NCBI GenBank assembly: GCA_963829955.1
Contig: CAWHKS010000018.1
Span: 62,001 to 126,000, forward strand
DNA: 64,000 bases
Direction of reading: 5' to 3'
Origin: DASTFY01 sp963829955
GTDB taxonomy: Bacteria > Actinomycetota > Acidimicrobiia > Acidimicrobiales > Ilumatobacteraceae
Shown: piece by piece, positions 55,424-64,000 of the stretch
Layout: each line of letters starts with the position of its first letter
How positions within the stretch are numbered: the first letter of the stretch is position 1
Translations under genes and position numbers: made by a program
The notes under the pieces: model-generated
Databases searched by the model: none
What the model saw: only the letters and a program-made list of their open reading frames with translations
What the model was told of the DNA's origin: nothing

Positions 55424-56646
55424 ATGGCCAACGTGGTCTTCGTTGCGCCGTATGCCCTCGACGCCACCACGCGCTTCGTCAACGCCGTGGTGGGGGTACC
55501 CGACACGCGGGTGGGGCTCATCAGCACCGACCCGCAGGAGCACTTCCCCGACTCCGTGCGGGACCGGCTGGCCGGGCACTGGCGGCTGGACGACTGCCTG
55601 GACCCGGACCAACTGGCGGCCGGCGTGGCCCGTCTCGGCCAGCACCTCGGAGGGGTCGACCGCCTGCTGGCCATCCTCGAGAACCTGCAGGTGCCCCTGG
55701 CCGAGGTCCGCGAGCGCCTCGGTATCGCCGGGATGGGCGCCCAGGTCGCCTACCGGTTCCGCGACAAGGCGGCCATGAAGACCGTGTTCGAGAAAACCGG
55801 CATCCCGTGCGCGCGACACCGCCGCGCCACGACGCCCGGAGACGCGCTGCAGTTCGCCGACGAGTGTGGCCTGCCGTTCGTGGTCAAGCCGCTGGCCGGA
55901 GCGGGGCGCGAGGAACGTTCCGCATCGAGGACCGGGCCCAGCTCGACCGCTGGGTGTCGACGGCCGGGCTGTCCAGCGACGACCCCGCCATGTTGGAGGA
56001 GTTCCTGGTTGGCGCCGAGCACTCCTTCGACAGCGCGCTGATCGACGGGCAACTGGTATGGCACTCGATCGGGCGCTACCTGCCGACACCGCTCAGCGTC
56101 CTGGAGAACCCTTGGATCCAGTGGTGCGTGCTGCTCCCCCGCCACATCGACGAAGAGCCCTACCTGGAGGTCACCGATGTCGGGGTCCGCGCCGTGCGGG
56201 CGCTCGGGCTGGAGACCGGCTTCTCCCACATGGAGTGGTTCCGGCGGCCCGACGGATCGGTCGCCGTCTCCGAGGTCGGCGCCCGCCCGCCCGGTGCGCA
56301 GTTCATGACGCTCATGTCGTGGGCGCACGACACGGACCTCTACGCGACATGGGCCTATTTCGCCGTGCACGACGTGTTCGATCCCCCGCCCCGGCAGTAC
56401 GCGGTTGGCGCCGCCTACCTCCGCGCCCAGGGATCCGGGCGGACGATTCGCGGCGTCCACGGGCTCGACCGGGTGAGCGAGCGCACCCGGTCGCTCGTCG
56501 TCGAAGCCAAGGTCCCCGAGCCCGGCCGACCCGTCGCGGACACGTACGAAGGCGACGGGCACGTGGTGGTGCGTCATGCGGACACCGCGCAGGTGGAAGC
56601 CGCCCTCGCCGAACTCATCTCCACCATCCACGTGGAGACCGGCTGA
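55424..56646 (+). CDS. ATP-grasp ligase B (paralogue set), frame-broken
   Basis: The product starts MANVVFVAPYALDATTRFVN and has FRDKAAMKTVFEKTGIPCAR and LPFVVKPLAGAG. Near 55905 one G is missing from a G run. Adding it gives ARGTFRIEDRAQLDRWV, then MLEEFLVGAEHSFDSALIDG and GFSHMEWFRRPDGSVAVSEV. The restored length is about 407 residues. It would catalyse an ATP-dependent carboxylate-amine ligation. It diverges from ligase A across a 148-bp gap and overlaps ligase C as TGATG at 56644-56648. Confidence 0.82.
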
Positions 56647-57863
56647 TGGATGTCGTCCTGATCGGAACCGGCTACCCCGGGGAAATGCCCCTCTTCACCC
56701 GCGGTCTGGCCGACGCCGGAGCGCGGGTCATCGGCGTCGGCGACCAGCCCCAGCACGAGGTCCCCGACGTCGCCCGCCACGCGCTTGCCGCCTACATCCA
56801 GATCCCGTCGTGGGCGGACGAGGACGCCGCCCTGACGACGATCCTCGACGCGCTGCGCGGCCACAACGTCGACCTGGTGGAATCGCTGTGGGAGCCGACG
56901 ATGCTCCTCGCGGCGCGCCTGCGGGAGGCCATCGGCGTCCCGGGGCTCACCGTGGAGCAGACGGTGCCGTTCCGGGACAAGGGCCGCATGAAGGAGGTCC
57001 TGGAGGCTGCGGGCATCCGCACCCCGCGGTCCGAGCGGAGCACGACGGTCGCCGGGTGCCGCGGGGCCGCCGAGCGCATCGGCTACCCCCTCATCATCAA
57101 GCCCATCGCCGGCGCCGGATCGCTCGACACCTATCGCATCGAGGACGACGCCGACCTCGACGGCGCGCTTGGCCGGCTCGGTCACATCCCGGAGGTCAGC
57201 GTCGAGGAGTTCATCGACGGCGAGGAGCTGACGTATGACACGGTCTGCGCGGCGGGCCGCATCGCGTTCGACAACATCTGCTGGTACCGCCCCCGCCCGC
57301 TGGTCGGGAAGCAGGTCGAGCGGACCACGCAGCAGGTGTTCGCCCTTCGGGATCTCGACGCGCCGGACCTGGCCGGCGGCCGCGCCATGGGCGAAGCGGT
57401 GATCGAGGCCATGGGCTTCACGAGCGGGTTCACCCACATGGAGTGGTACCGCAAGTCGGACGGCGAGGTCGTGTTCGGCGAGATCGGCGCCCGAGCCCCC
57501 GGTGGCCGGCTGACCGACCTCATGAACTACGCCTGCGACATCGACCTGTTCCGGGGCTGGGCGGAGGCGGTGTGCCACGGCACGTTCAGCCAGCCCATCG
57601 AGCGCCGGTACAACTCGGGTCAGGCCATCCTCCGGGCCTACGGGCAGGGCCACATCGTGGGTATCCAGGGACTCGACCACGTCCTGGCCACCATGGGCGA
57701 GCACATCGTCAACATCGACCTGGTCGGCCTCGGCCAGGCGAGGCGGGACTGGCGGGCCACGGTGCTGTCCGACGGCGTGCTCGTCGTCCGCCATCCCGAT
57801 CTGGGCACGACCCTCGAACTGATCGAGCGCGTGGCCGACGAGGTCCGCCTCTACGCGGCGTGA
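56646..57863 (+). CDS. ATP-grasp ligase C (paralogue set)
   Basis: This 405-residue protein starts MDVVLIGTGYPGEMPLFTRG. It has FRDKGRMKEVLEAAGIRTPR, YPLIIKPIAGAGSLDTYRIE, VSVEEFIDGEELTYDTVCAA and GFTHMEWYRKSDGEVVFGEI, which ends in the metal-binding Glu and GARAPGG. It is intact, so it shows the expected form of broken ligase B. The three paralogues probably add different building blocks, or act one after another. Its 3' end overlaps the convergent exporter gene by 13 bp. Confidence 0.85.
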   Translation: MDVVLIGTGYPGEMPLFTRGLADAGARVIGVGDQPQHEVPDVARHALAAYIQIPSWADEDAALTTILDALRGHNVDLVESLWEPTMLLAARLREAIGVPGLTVEQTVPFRDKGRMKEVLEAAGIRTPRSERSTTVAGCRGAAERIGYPLIIKPIAGAGSLDTYRIEDDADLDGALGRLGHIPEVSVEEFIDGEELTYDTVCAAGRIAFDNICWYRPRPLVGKQVERTTQQVFALRDLDAPDLAGGRAMGEAVIEAMGFTSGFTHMEWYRKSDGEVVFGEIGARAPGGRLTDLMNYACDIDLFRGWAEAVCHGTFSQPIERRYNSGQAILRAYGQGHIVGIQGLDHVLATMGEHIVNIDLVGLGQARRDWRATVLSDGVLVVRHPDLGTTLELIERVADEVRLYAA

Positions 57864-58792
57864 GGGCGCACCGGCGCCTCCGGCGGCTCGGGGTCCGACA
57901 GGCCGGGACGTTGCGCGAGGACGACGCCGGCGACCACGACCAGCGCGCCGAGCCATTCGATCCACCCGACCTCCTCGCCGAGGAAGAGCACGGACCACAC
58001 GATGGCCAGCACGACCTCCAGGGTCATGATCATCGCCGCGACCCGTGGGACGATGCTGCCCATGGCGTGGAGCAGGAAGGTGGTGGCAGCCACCGTCGGG
58101 ATGAGCGCGAAGAGAATCACCTCGAGCACCAGGCTCGATGACTGCGGCGTGATCAGCCCACCGACGAAGGCGAACGGCGTGACCACCAGCCCCGCCCCAA
58201 CCGTGTTCCAGGTCGCGATCACGAGGCTGTCGACGCCGGACGGGACGAAGTGCCCGTGCAGCACCATGTACGCGGCGAAGAGCACGGCTTGGGCGAGGGC
58301 CAGCAGCACGCCGGTCAGACCGAACTCGCCCGTCCCCGTGAGTGCCTCGGGCACCGTCAGCACGACACCGGTGGTGACGAGCGCCAGCGCCAGCGCGGTG
58401 ACGCGGTCGAGGCGGTGGCCGAGGGCCATCGAGCCCAGCACGACGAGCGCGGGGTACACGTAGAAGATCACGATGTAGACGGAGGCGTCGAGCCGGTCGA
58501 GCGCCGCGAACCCGACCAGCACCATGACGCCGAAGAGCCCGCCGAGGCTCACGAGCAGGGGCCACGGCGCCGAGAACGGATCCGGCCCTCCCCGGCGGCG
58601 TCGGACGGCGAGGATCGCCCAGAGGACGGCCGAGGCGAGGAGGAAGCGCCAGAACAGCAGGGACGCCACCCCGAGGGCGCCGAGGAGGTCCTTGCCGACC
58701 ACCGCCGACAAGGAGAAGGCGCACACGCTGGCCGTCGCCCACGCAACCCCGCGGGCGCTCGTGGTCCGCTCGGCGGTGGTCGGGCGGTCCAC
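57851..58792 (-). CDS. EamA/DMT family transporter
   Basis: This 313-residue membrane protein has about ten helices in two EamA repeats. Examples are WATASVCAFSLSAVVGKDLL, LDASVYIVIFYVYPALVVLG and VPRVAAMIMTLEVVLAIVWS. The C-terminal helix ends in a short cytoplasmic tail. DMT transporters export metabolites such as amino acids and their derivatives. Placed against the ligase cluster, it is a candidate exporter for that product, by context only. GTG 58792 has GATACT 6 nt upstream, possibly leaderless. Confidence 0.86.
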   Translation of the reverse strand: MDRPTTAERTTSARGVAWATASVCAFSLSAVVGKDLLGALGVASLLFWRFLLASAVLWAILAVRRRRGGPDPFSAPWPLLVSLGGLFGVMVLVGFAALDRLDASVYIVIFYVYPALVVLGSMALGHRLDRVTALALALVTTGVVLTVPEALTGTGEFGLTGVLLALAQAVLFAAYMVLHGHFVPSGVDSLVIATWNTVGAGLVVTPFAFVGGLITPQSSSLVLEVILFALIPTVAATTFLLHAMGSIVPRVAAMIMTLEVVLAIVWSVLFLGEEVGWIEWLGALVVVAGVVLAQRPGLSDPEPPEAPVRPHAA

Positions 58793-58880
58793 GCTCCGAG
58801 TATCACCTACAGCGTCGGCGTGAACGCAGGCCGCCCGGGGATGCGAGGATTTCCCACCGGGCGAGCCTGAGGGGAGGGCC

Positions 58881-61800
58881 ATGACCACGATCTCGACCGG
58901 CACGGCAACGGTCGATGGTGTCGGTGTCAGGGGGGCTTGCCTCGGGGGCGAGGTGCACAAGGGGCTCCCCACCGATCGTGGGGGTGGCCGCGGGAGCGCG
59001 GCCCTGGATGACGCGTTGCGTGAGATTGCAGCGATCGACGCCGGCATGGCCACGTTCGCGGTGCGTGCCGAGTTGACGGTGCACCCCACGTGGCCGACGA
59101 GTGGCCCTTCGCGGGGCGGGGAGCCGGCGCGGCACAAGGACGAGGAGCCACGGCTGCTGCTCGACGGTCCGGCGCTGCAGCCAGGTGAGGTCGGCCAGAT
59201 CGCGATGGTCGAGGAGGACGGGATCCTGCGCTTCGTGCTCCCGGTCGAGGGGACGCGCAACCAGTTCGACGTCCCTCTCGGGGACAGCTTGGCCGCCGGC
59301 GAACCGGGTGAGCGCGGTCTCAGCTTCAAGGCGGCGGCGCTGGCCATCCGTGTGGTGGGCGTGCTGGGCGGCCGCAAGCTGGCCAACGCCGGCTTCCGGC
59401 TGGGGGTGCGCGCCATCGAAGACCGCGCCCGCCCGCGCGGGCTGCGCACGTTCCTCTCCACCGGGTTCCGGAACAAGCCCGACGACCGAACCACCGTGAC
59501 GTTCTCATCCGGCCCGTCGGCGCTGCTCCTGCTACACGGCCTCAACAGCTCCAGCCACAGCTGCTTCCGCTTCTCGACCGACTTCGTGCGGGTCATCGAG
59601 AAGCAGTACGGCGGTCGGGTGATCGCGTTCGATCATCCGACCCTCGGCTACTCACCGGAGGAGAACACGGCAGAGCTGGCGGAGCTGCTGAGCGCGTTCC
59701 GTCTCGACGACGTCGACATCCTGGCCCACTCCCGCGGCGGGCTCGTCGCCCGGGCCCTCGCCGCCGAGTCGTTGGACAGCGTGCACCTCCGGTCGATCGT
59801 CTACGTGGCCACACCGAACGGCGGTACGCCGCTGGCCGATTCGCAGCACCTCGGGCAGTTCCTCAGCCTGGCCACGAACGTCATCGGCTTCATCCCGGAC
59901 AACCCCGTCACCGACGTCGCCGGGATCGTCCTGGAGGTCCTGCGGGAGTGGCTCCTGGATCCCGTCGGCGAGCTGCCCGGCATCGCGGCGATGAAGCCCG
60001 ACAGCGAGGTCCTGACCGAGCTCAACCAGCACCCGCCACAGGTCGTGCAGCGAGCGATCGCATCGGCCTTCGAACCGCGCTCGAACCAGGGCGCGCTCAT
60101 GCGGCTGCGAGACCTGGTGATGGACCAGCTCTTCCTGGGCAACGACAACGACCTGCTGGTCCCGACCCGCTCGACCTACCACCGCTGCGACCAGTTCCAC
60201 ATCCCGCCCGACAGTCGGCTGGTGTTGGACACGACCTTCGGCGTGTGCCACAGCCAATTCTGGACCGAGCCCCAGGTGACGGCCTGCCTGGAGCGGTGGC
60301 TGCGGCCGGACGTCGAGGTCAGCGAGATGGAAGGCGTGCCACCGGAGCTCACTGACCCCGCCGCCGAGCTCGACGACGCAATTACGACGGGCGACGTGCG
60401 CGCCATGCGCCGCGCCATCCGGGTACTCGGGAACGACAAGCTCGACGTCGTCACCGAGCTCGTCGGTGGTCCCTTGCCCGGCGGCGCGCGCGACCGCGCA
60501 CTGTCGACCAAACGGGGGACGGTCGTCGTCCTCCCCGGGGTCATGGGCTCGCGGCTGACGACGACGGCGAACGGGCGCGAGGTGTGGTTCAGCCCGTGGC
60601 ACCTGCTCCGGGGGCGGTTCACCGACCTCCGGCTCGATGTCGACGAGCCGATGGAGGTCGAGGTCACAGGGCTCGTGCGCCAGTACCTGCCGCTGCTCGC
60701 CCAGCTCGACCGGTCATGGGACGTCGTGCCGTTCGCGTACGACTGGCGCCGATCGATCAAGACGAACGCCACCGCGCTGGCCGAGCACCTCACCGCGAAC
60801 GGCATCGACATCGCGGGAGACCGGCCCGCCCACTTCGTCGGCCACTCGATGGGCGGGCTCGTCGCCCGCTCGTTCCTGCACGAGCATGGCGAGGAATGGC
60901 AGCGCGGCTCGGGCCGGCTGGTGCAGCTGGGCACCCCCAACTGGGGCTCGTTCGCCATGCCGCTCGCCGTGTGGGGCGAGGAGCGGCTCGTGCGCGCCCT
61001 CGCCCTCGCCGACGTCTTCCACAACGAGGGAGACATCCTCGACACCCTGGCTTCCTTCCCGGGCGTGTTGGACCTGTTCCCCTCACCCGAGCGCCTGATC
61101 CCCGGCACGAGCGACGCCTCGCACAAGCGGCTGTACGAGCGCGAGGTCTGGCCGGAGCGGACGGGTTCGAACTTCCAGGCAGGGCTGAGCGAAGCCCTGC
61201 AGTTCCACGCGACCTACAAGTCCGCGGCAGTCGAACGCATGATCTACGTGGCCGGCGACAACCAGAGCACCCCCTACCGCGCCAGGGTGGAGGCGGACGG
61301 GCAACTCAGCTTCGGGGTGACGCACAGCGGCGACGGCAGGGTCCCTCACTTCTTCGGCCATGAAGGCCTGACCAGCGACCTGTCGGTGTTCTTCGCCGAG
61401 TCCGACCACGGTGCGCTGATCAGCGACCAGAAGGTCCTCACCGCGCTCGACGACCTGCTCGACACCGGCACCACCGAACTGCTGCCCAAGTCCTCGGCCA
61501 GCGCTCGGAGCTCGGCGGGCGCCGAGCCCGAGGTCTGGCTCAAGGCGTCGGAGCTCGAGCGCGGGTTCGCCGCCAGCGAGCGGGGAGACGGCAGCGCACA
61601 GGACAGAGGCGCACGGCTCCTCGGTGCCAGCGAGATCTATCTGGGCGCGTCAGGTGCGCGCCGCCCGGTGCGGGCGCCCGTTCGGGTGCGCATCGTCCAC
61701 GGCAGCCTGGAGCAGGCCCGCCACCCAGTGGCCGCTGGCCGGTACAAAGGGATACCGATCGCCGGCGCGCTCGCCTACATCGACGATCGGTTCGGCGGAG

Positions 61801-64000
61801 CGCTCAGCGAGCTGAACGACGCCGGCCTGTATCCCGACGACGCCGGCACGGGCCGATACCTCCGGGCACCCGAGAACGTCTATCCCGTCGGCGCCATCCT
61901 GCTCGGCCTCGGTGAGTTCGGCTCGTTGACGCCCGACCTCCTGGCGCGGGCGGTCGAGCGCGGCACCGCCGACTACGCCCTGGCCGCCAAGCGACAGTCC
62001 GCCGGCCATCTGGACATGGGCGTGTCCGCCGTGCTCGTCGGGACGCCGGGGCGCTACGGACTGACCATCATCACGTCGATCCTGGCCACCATCCGGGGGG
62101 TGGCGCGGGCCAGTGCAAACCTGGGGAACAAGGTCACGATCCACGAGCTCGAGATCATCGAGCTGTCGGAGGCCCGGGCGCTGGAGGCGGCGATCGCCCT
62201 CGAACGGCTGGGCGACTCCGCGGAGCTGACGACGATGGACGTGCCGATCGAGATCGACACCACGATCGAGTCCCGGCCCGGCGGACGGCCGGGCAGCCAC
62301 GGGTATGAAGAGTCTGGCGCCCCCTGGCCGCGCCTGATGCTGGAGTTCGAGGATCACGAGGATCACCGCGAAGAGGACGACAACCTTGCCGAGCGTCCGT
62401 CGGACGCGGTGCGGAAGCTGCGATACGTGTCGATGGGCCGGCGGGCCCAAGCCAGCAACCTCGAGGTCGACGTCGTGCTCAGCCAGATCGATCGTCACGT
62501 CCGCGCCGCGATCCAGGATCCTCGCGCCGACGCGCAGACCAACAACACCCTCTTCGAGCTCCTGCTCCCCAACGACGCCAAGCTGGAGCTGGAGACGTTG
62601 GAGAACCTCCATCTGCTCGTGGACGAGTCGACGGCGTGGATCCCCTGGGAGATGGTCACCGGGCGGGACACCACCGGCCGGAGCAGCCGTCCTCTCGCGT
62701 TGCGGGCCGGGCTCCTTCGCCAGCTGAAGCCGCGGGAGCGGGAGATCCCCCGGAAGGTCCTGCGGGCCGTCACCGACCATGCGCTCGTCATCGGTGACCC
62801 TCCCAGCGATCTGCCCCGCCTCCCCGGGGCTCGGCAGGAAGCCAAACTCGTTGCCGACGCGCTCGGACAGGCCGACTTCATCGTGAACCCGTGCATCTAC
62901 GAGGACGAAGGCGGCGCCGAGGGACAGGCGGCCGGGTTGCTCGACGAGTTCTTCCGGCACCACTACCGCGTCATCCACGTCGCGGGGCATGGCCGCTTCG
63001 ACGCCGAGTCCAAGGACCCGCTGCGCAACGGCATCGTCATCAGCGCCGACGAGATCCTGGGGCCGGTGCAGTTCCGGCAGCGCCTTGTCGCCCCCGATCT
63101 GGTCTTCCTCAACTGCTGCCACATCGGCCGCCTCGACCCGCTGTCCGACAACGCTGACGATCGTTCGCACTACGCCCACCTGGCCGCCAGCCTCGCCCTC
63201 GAGCTGCTGCGGTCCGGCGTGACCGCCGTCGTTGCCGCCGGATGGGCCGTCAACGACCGTCAGGCATCGGAGTTCGCGAGCCGGTTCTACCGCTGCATGC
63301 TCTCGGGCGAGAGCTTCGGCGAGGCCGTGAAAGAAGCGCGGACGGCGGCGTTCGACGACGGTCGGACCAACACCTGGGCGGCGTACCAGTGCTACGGCGA
63401 CCCGGACTTCCAGCTCCGGACCGAACGTTCCCACGGCAGCCGCAAGCAGACCGTGCACTCGCCGCGCCACCTGATCAACGAGCTCACGGCGGTGGAGAAG
63501 CGCGCGGGAGACGCCGTCTACAGCGAGCACACCGCCGAGGTCGTGAAGAGCATCCGCCTGCTGCAGGCCGACGCCGAACAGCGCTTCGCCGACAAAGCCG
63601 AGGTGTGGCTGGCACTAGCACGGGCATATGCGGAAGCCGGGGCGTTCGCACGCGCCGTCAAGGCATACCGGGACGCGATCGAGAAGGACACGAAGTCCGA
63701 GCGCAGCGTGCGCACGATCGATGCCTACCGCCAGCTCGCCAACCTCGAGGCTCGCGTCGCCGCGCAACGGGCCAATGAGAGGCCGGATCCGTTCGACTTC
63801 GGACTCGACGAGCAGGGTGTGAGGGAGGATCCGGCCGAGTTGTTCGATCTCGCCGAGAAGCGGTTGGCCGACCTCGCTCCTCTCGATCAGTCCGCAGAGT
63901 GGAACGCGATCAGGGGCAGCCTGTTCAAGAAGCGGGCGAGCACCCTCATCGGCGACGCCCAGCGCGAGGAGCTGCGACGTTCGATGGACGCCTACCGCGC
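58881..64000 (+). CDS. Giant twin-alpha/beta-hydrolase plus CHAT-protease protein (partial, 3' end outside window)
   Basis: The frame stays open from ATG 58881 (GGGGAGGG upstream) to the window end, at least 1706 residues. Residues about 1-200 are beta-rich. Hydrolase 1 has LLLLHGLNSSSHS (about 215) and nucleophile Ser284 in AHSRGGLVAR. Hydrolase 2 is lipase/LCAT-like, with VVVLPGVMGSRL (about 548) and Ser656 in GHSMGGLVARSF. Residues about 920-1150 resemble an M17-peptidase N-terminal-type module (VAAGRYKGIPIAGALAYIDD). The CHAT caspase-like domain has His1370 in IHVAGHGRFD and Cys1413 in FLNCCHIGRL. Helical, TPR-like sequence follows. It may be a proteolytic or lipolytic effector. There is no signal peptide. 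Confidence 0.85.
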   Translation, partial: MTTISTGTATVDGVGVRGACLGGEVHKGLPTDRGGGRGSAALDDALREIAAIDAGMATFAVRAELTVHPTWPTSGPSRGGEPARHKDEEPRLLLDGPALQPGEVGQIAMVEEDGILRFVLPVEGTRNQFDVPLGDSLAAGEPGERGLSFKAAALAIRVVGVLGGRKLANAGFRLGVRAIEDRARPRGLRTFLSTGFRNKPDDRTTVTFSSGPSALLLLHGLNSSSHSCFRFSTDFVRVIEKQYGGRVIAFDHPTLGYSPEENTAELAELLSAFRLDDVDILAHSRGGLVARALAAESLDSVHLRSIVYVATPNGGTPLADSQHLGQFLSLATNVIGFIPDNPVTDVAGIVLEVLREWLLDPVGELPGIAAMKPDSEVLTELNQHPPQVVQRAIASAFEPRSNQGALMRLRDLVMDQLFLGNDNDLLVPTRSTYHRCDQFHIPPDSRLVLDTTFGVCHSQFWTEPQVTACLERWLRPDVEVSEMEGVPPELTDPAAELDDAITTGDVRAMRRAIRVLGNDKLDVVTELVGGPLPGGARDRALSTKRGTVVVLPGVMGSRLTTTANGREVWFSPWHLLRGRFTDLRLDVDEPMEVEVTGLVRQYLPLLAQLDRSWDVVPFAYDWRRSIKTNATALAEHLTANGIDIAGDRPAHFVGHSMGGLVARSFLHEHGEEWQRGSGRLVQLGTPNWGSFAMPLAVWGEERLVRALALADVFHNEGDILDTLASFPGVLDLFPSPERLIPGTSDASHKRLYEREVWPERTGSNFQAGLSEALQFHATYKSAAVERMIYVAGDNQSTPYRARVEADGQLSFGVTHSGDGRVPHFFGHEGLTSDLSVFFAESDHGALISDQKVLTALDDLLDTGTTELLPKSSASARSSAGAEPEVWLKASELERGFAASERGDGSAQDRGARLLGASEIYLGASGARRPVRAPVRVRIVHGSLEQARHPVAAGRYKGIPIAGALAYIDDRFGGALSELNDAGLYPDDAGTGRYLRAPENVYPVGAILLGLGEFGSLTPDLLARAVERGTADYALAAKRQSAGHLDMGVSAVLVGTPGRYGLTIITSILATIRGVARASANLGNKVTIHELEIIELSEARALEAAIALERLGDSAELTTMDVPIEIDTTIESRPGGRPGSHGYEESGAPWPRLMLEFEDHEDHREEDDNLAERPSDAVRKLRYVSMGRRAQASNLEVDVVLSQIDRHVRAAIQDPRADAQTNNTLFELLLPNDAKLELETLENLHLLVDESTAWIPWEMVTGRDTTGRSSRPLALRAGLLRQLKPREREIPRKVLRAVTDHALVIGDPPSDLPRLPGARQEAKLVADALGQADFIVNPCIYEDEGGAEGQAAGLLDEFFRHHYRVIHVAGHGRFDAESKDPLRNGIVISADEILGPVQFRQRLVAPDLVFLNCCHIGRLDPLSDNADDRSHYAHLAASLALELLRSGVTAVVAAGWAVNDRQASEFASRFYRCMLSGESFGEAVKEARTAAFDDGRTNTWAAYQCYGDPDFQLRTERSHGSRKQTVHSPRHLINELTAVEKRAGDAVYSEHTAEVVKSIRLLQADAEQRFADKAEVWLALARAYAEAGAFARAVKAYRDAIEKDTKSERSVRTIDAYRQLANLEARVAAQRANERPDPFDFGLDEQGVREDPAELFDLAEKRLADLAPLDQSAEWNAIRGSLFKKRASTLIGDAQREELRRSMDAYR

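Overview
The window is high-GC DNA with many GTG starts, stop/start overlaps (ATGA, GTGA, TTGA) and probable leaderless promoters. Two lipoproteins carry a 'CGSDDD' lipobox followed by Ser/Thr/Gly/Ala-rich linkers. Together this suggests an actinobacterium, possibly class Acidimicrobiia; the class is an inference. Gene content is mostly catabolic and accessory. No ribosomal, replication or phage structural genes were seen.

Layout. 0-9.6 kb: a GMC oxidoreductase, the remnant tail of an MFS sugar transporter, then a tight upper-glycolysis/pentose-phosphate operon (ppgK-tkt-pgi-gnd-pgl-zwf, no transaldolase). 9.6-21.1 kb: single genes (nucleotide cyclase, HpaI-type aldolase, ArsR/AHSA1 pair, sugar-kinase-like phosphotransferase, two VOC proteins, a split membrane protein, secreted trypsin-like protease, tRNA-Val(TAC), GDT1-type Mn/Ca transporter, inositol-phosphatase-like enzyme, ureohydrolase). 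Partial copies of the tRNA-Val 3' end lie at 14.96 and 15.44 kb and outline a possible decayed integration site. 21.1-26.3 kb: a PotABCD/AfuABC-type ABC importer with an aldo/keto reductase.

26.4-48.1 kb is an island for quaternary and methylated amines. It holds a RACo-type corrinoid-activating ferredoxin/ATPase, a non-pyrrolysine MttB-type methyltransferase, a dimethylglycine/sarcosine dehydrogenase with its own ETF, a glycine-betaine-type ABC importer with a tandem-fused permease, a betaine-aldehyde-type dehydrogenase, a choline-dehydrogenase-like GMC enzyme, a divergent acyl-CoA ligase/enoyl-CoA hydratase pair, a fused carnitine dehydrogenase-thioesterase and a BKACE cleavage enzyme. Read together they could take up choline, carnitine and betaine, converge on glycine betaine, and demethylate it by corrinoid-dependent and oxidative routes.

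48.9-58.8 kb is the most unusual cluster: a glutamate-cysteine-ligase-fold enzyme fused to two CBS domains, four ATP-grasp ligases (three of them paralogous), two esterase-fold hydrolases and an EamA exporter. It looks like a pathway for making, trimming and exporting an unknown amide-linked small molecule or peptide. 58.9-64.0 kb is one giant gene, running off the window, that joins two alpha/beta-hydrolase domains to a CHAT (caspase-like) protease and helical repeats.

About fourteen single-base reading-frame breaks occur in otherwise well-preserved genes. Several sit in short G or C runs. I read them mainly as uncorrected sequence errors rather than gene decay, and I annotate those genes across the break. 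Two 75-bp palindromic elements of identical geometry (30.4 and 41.5 kb) are a new-looking repeat family.
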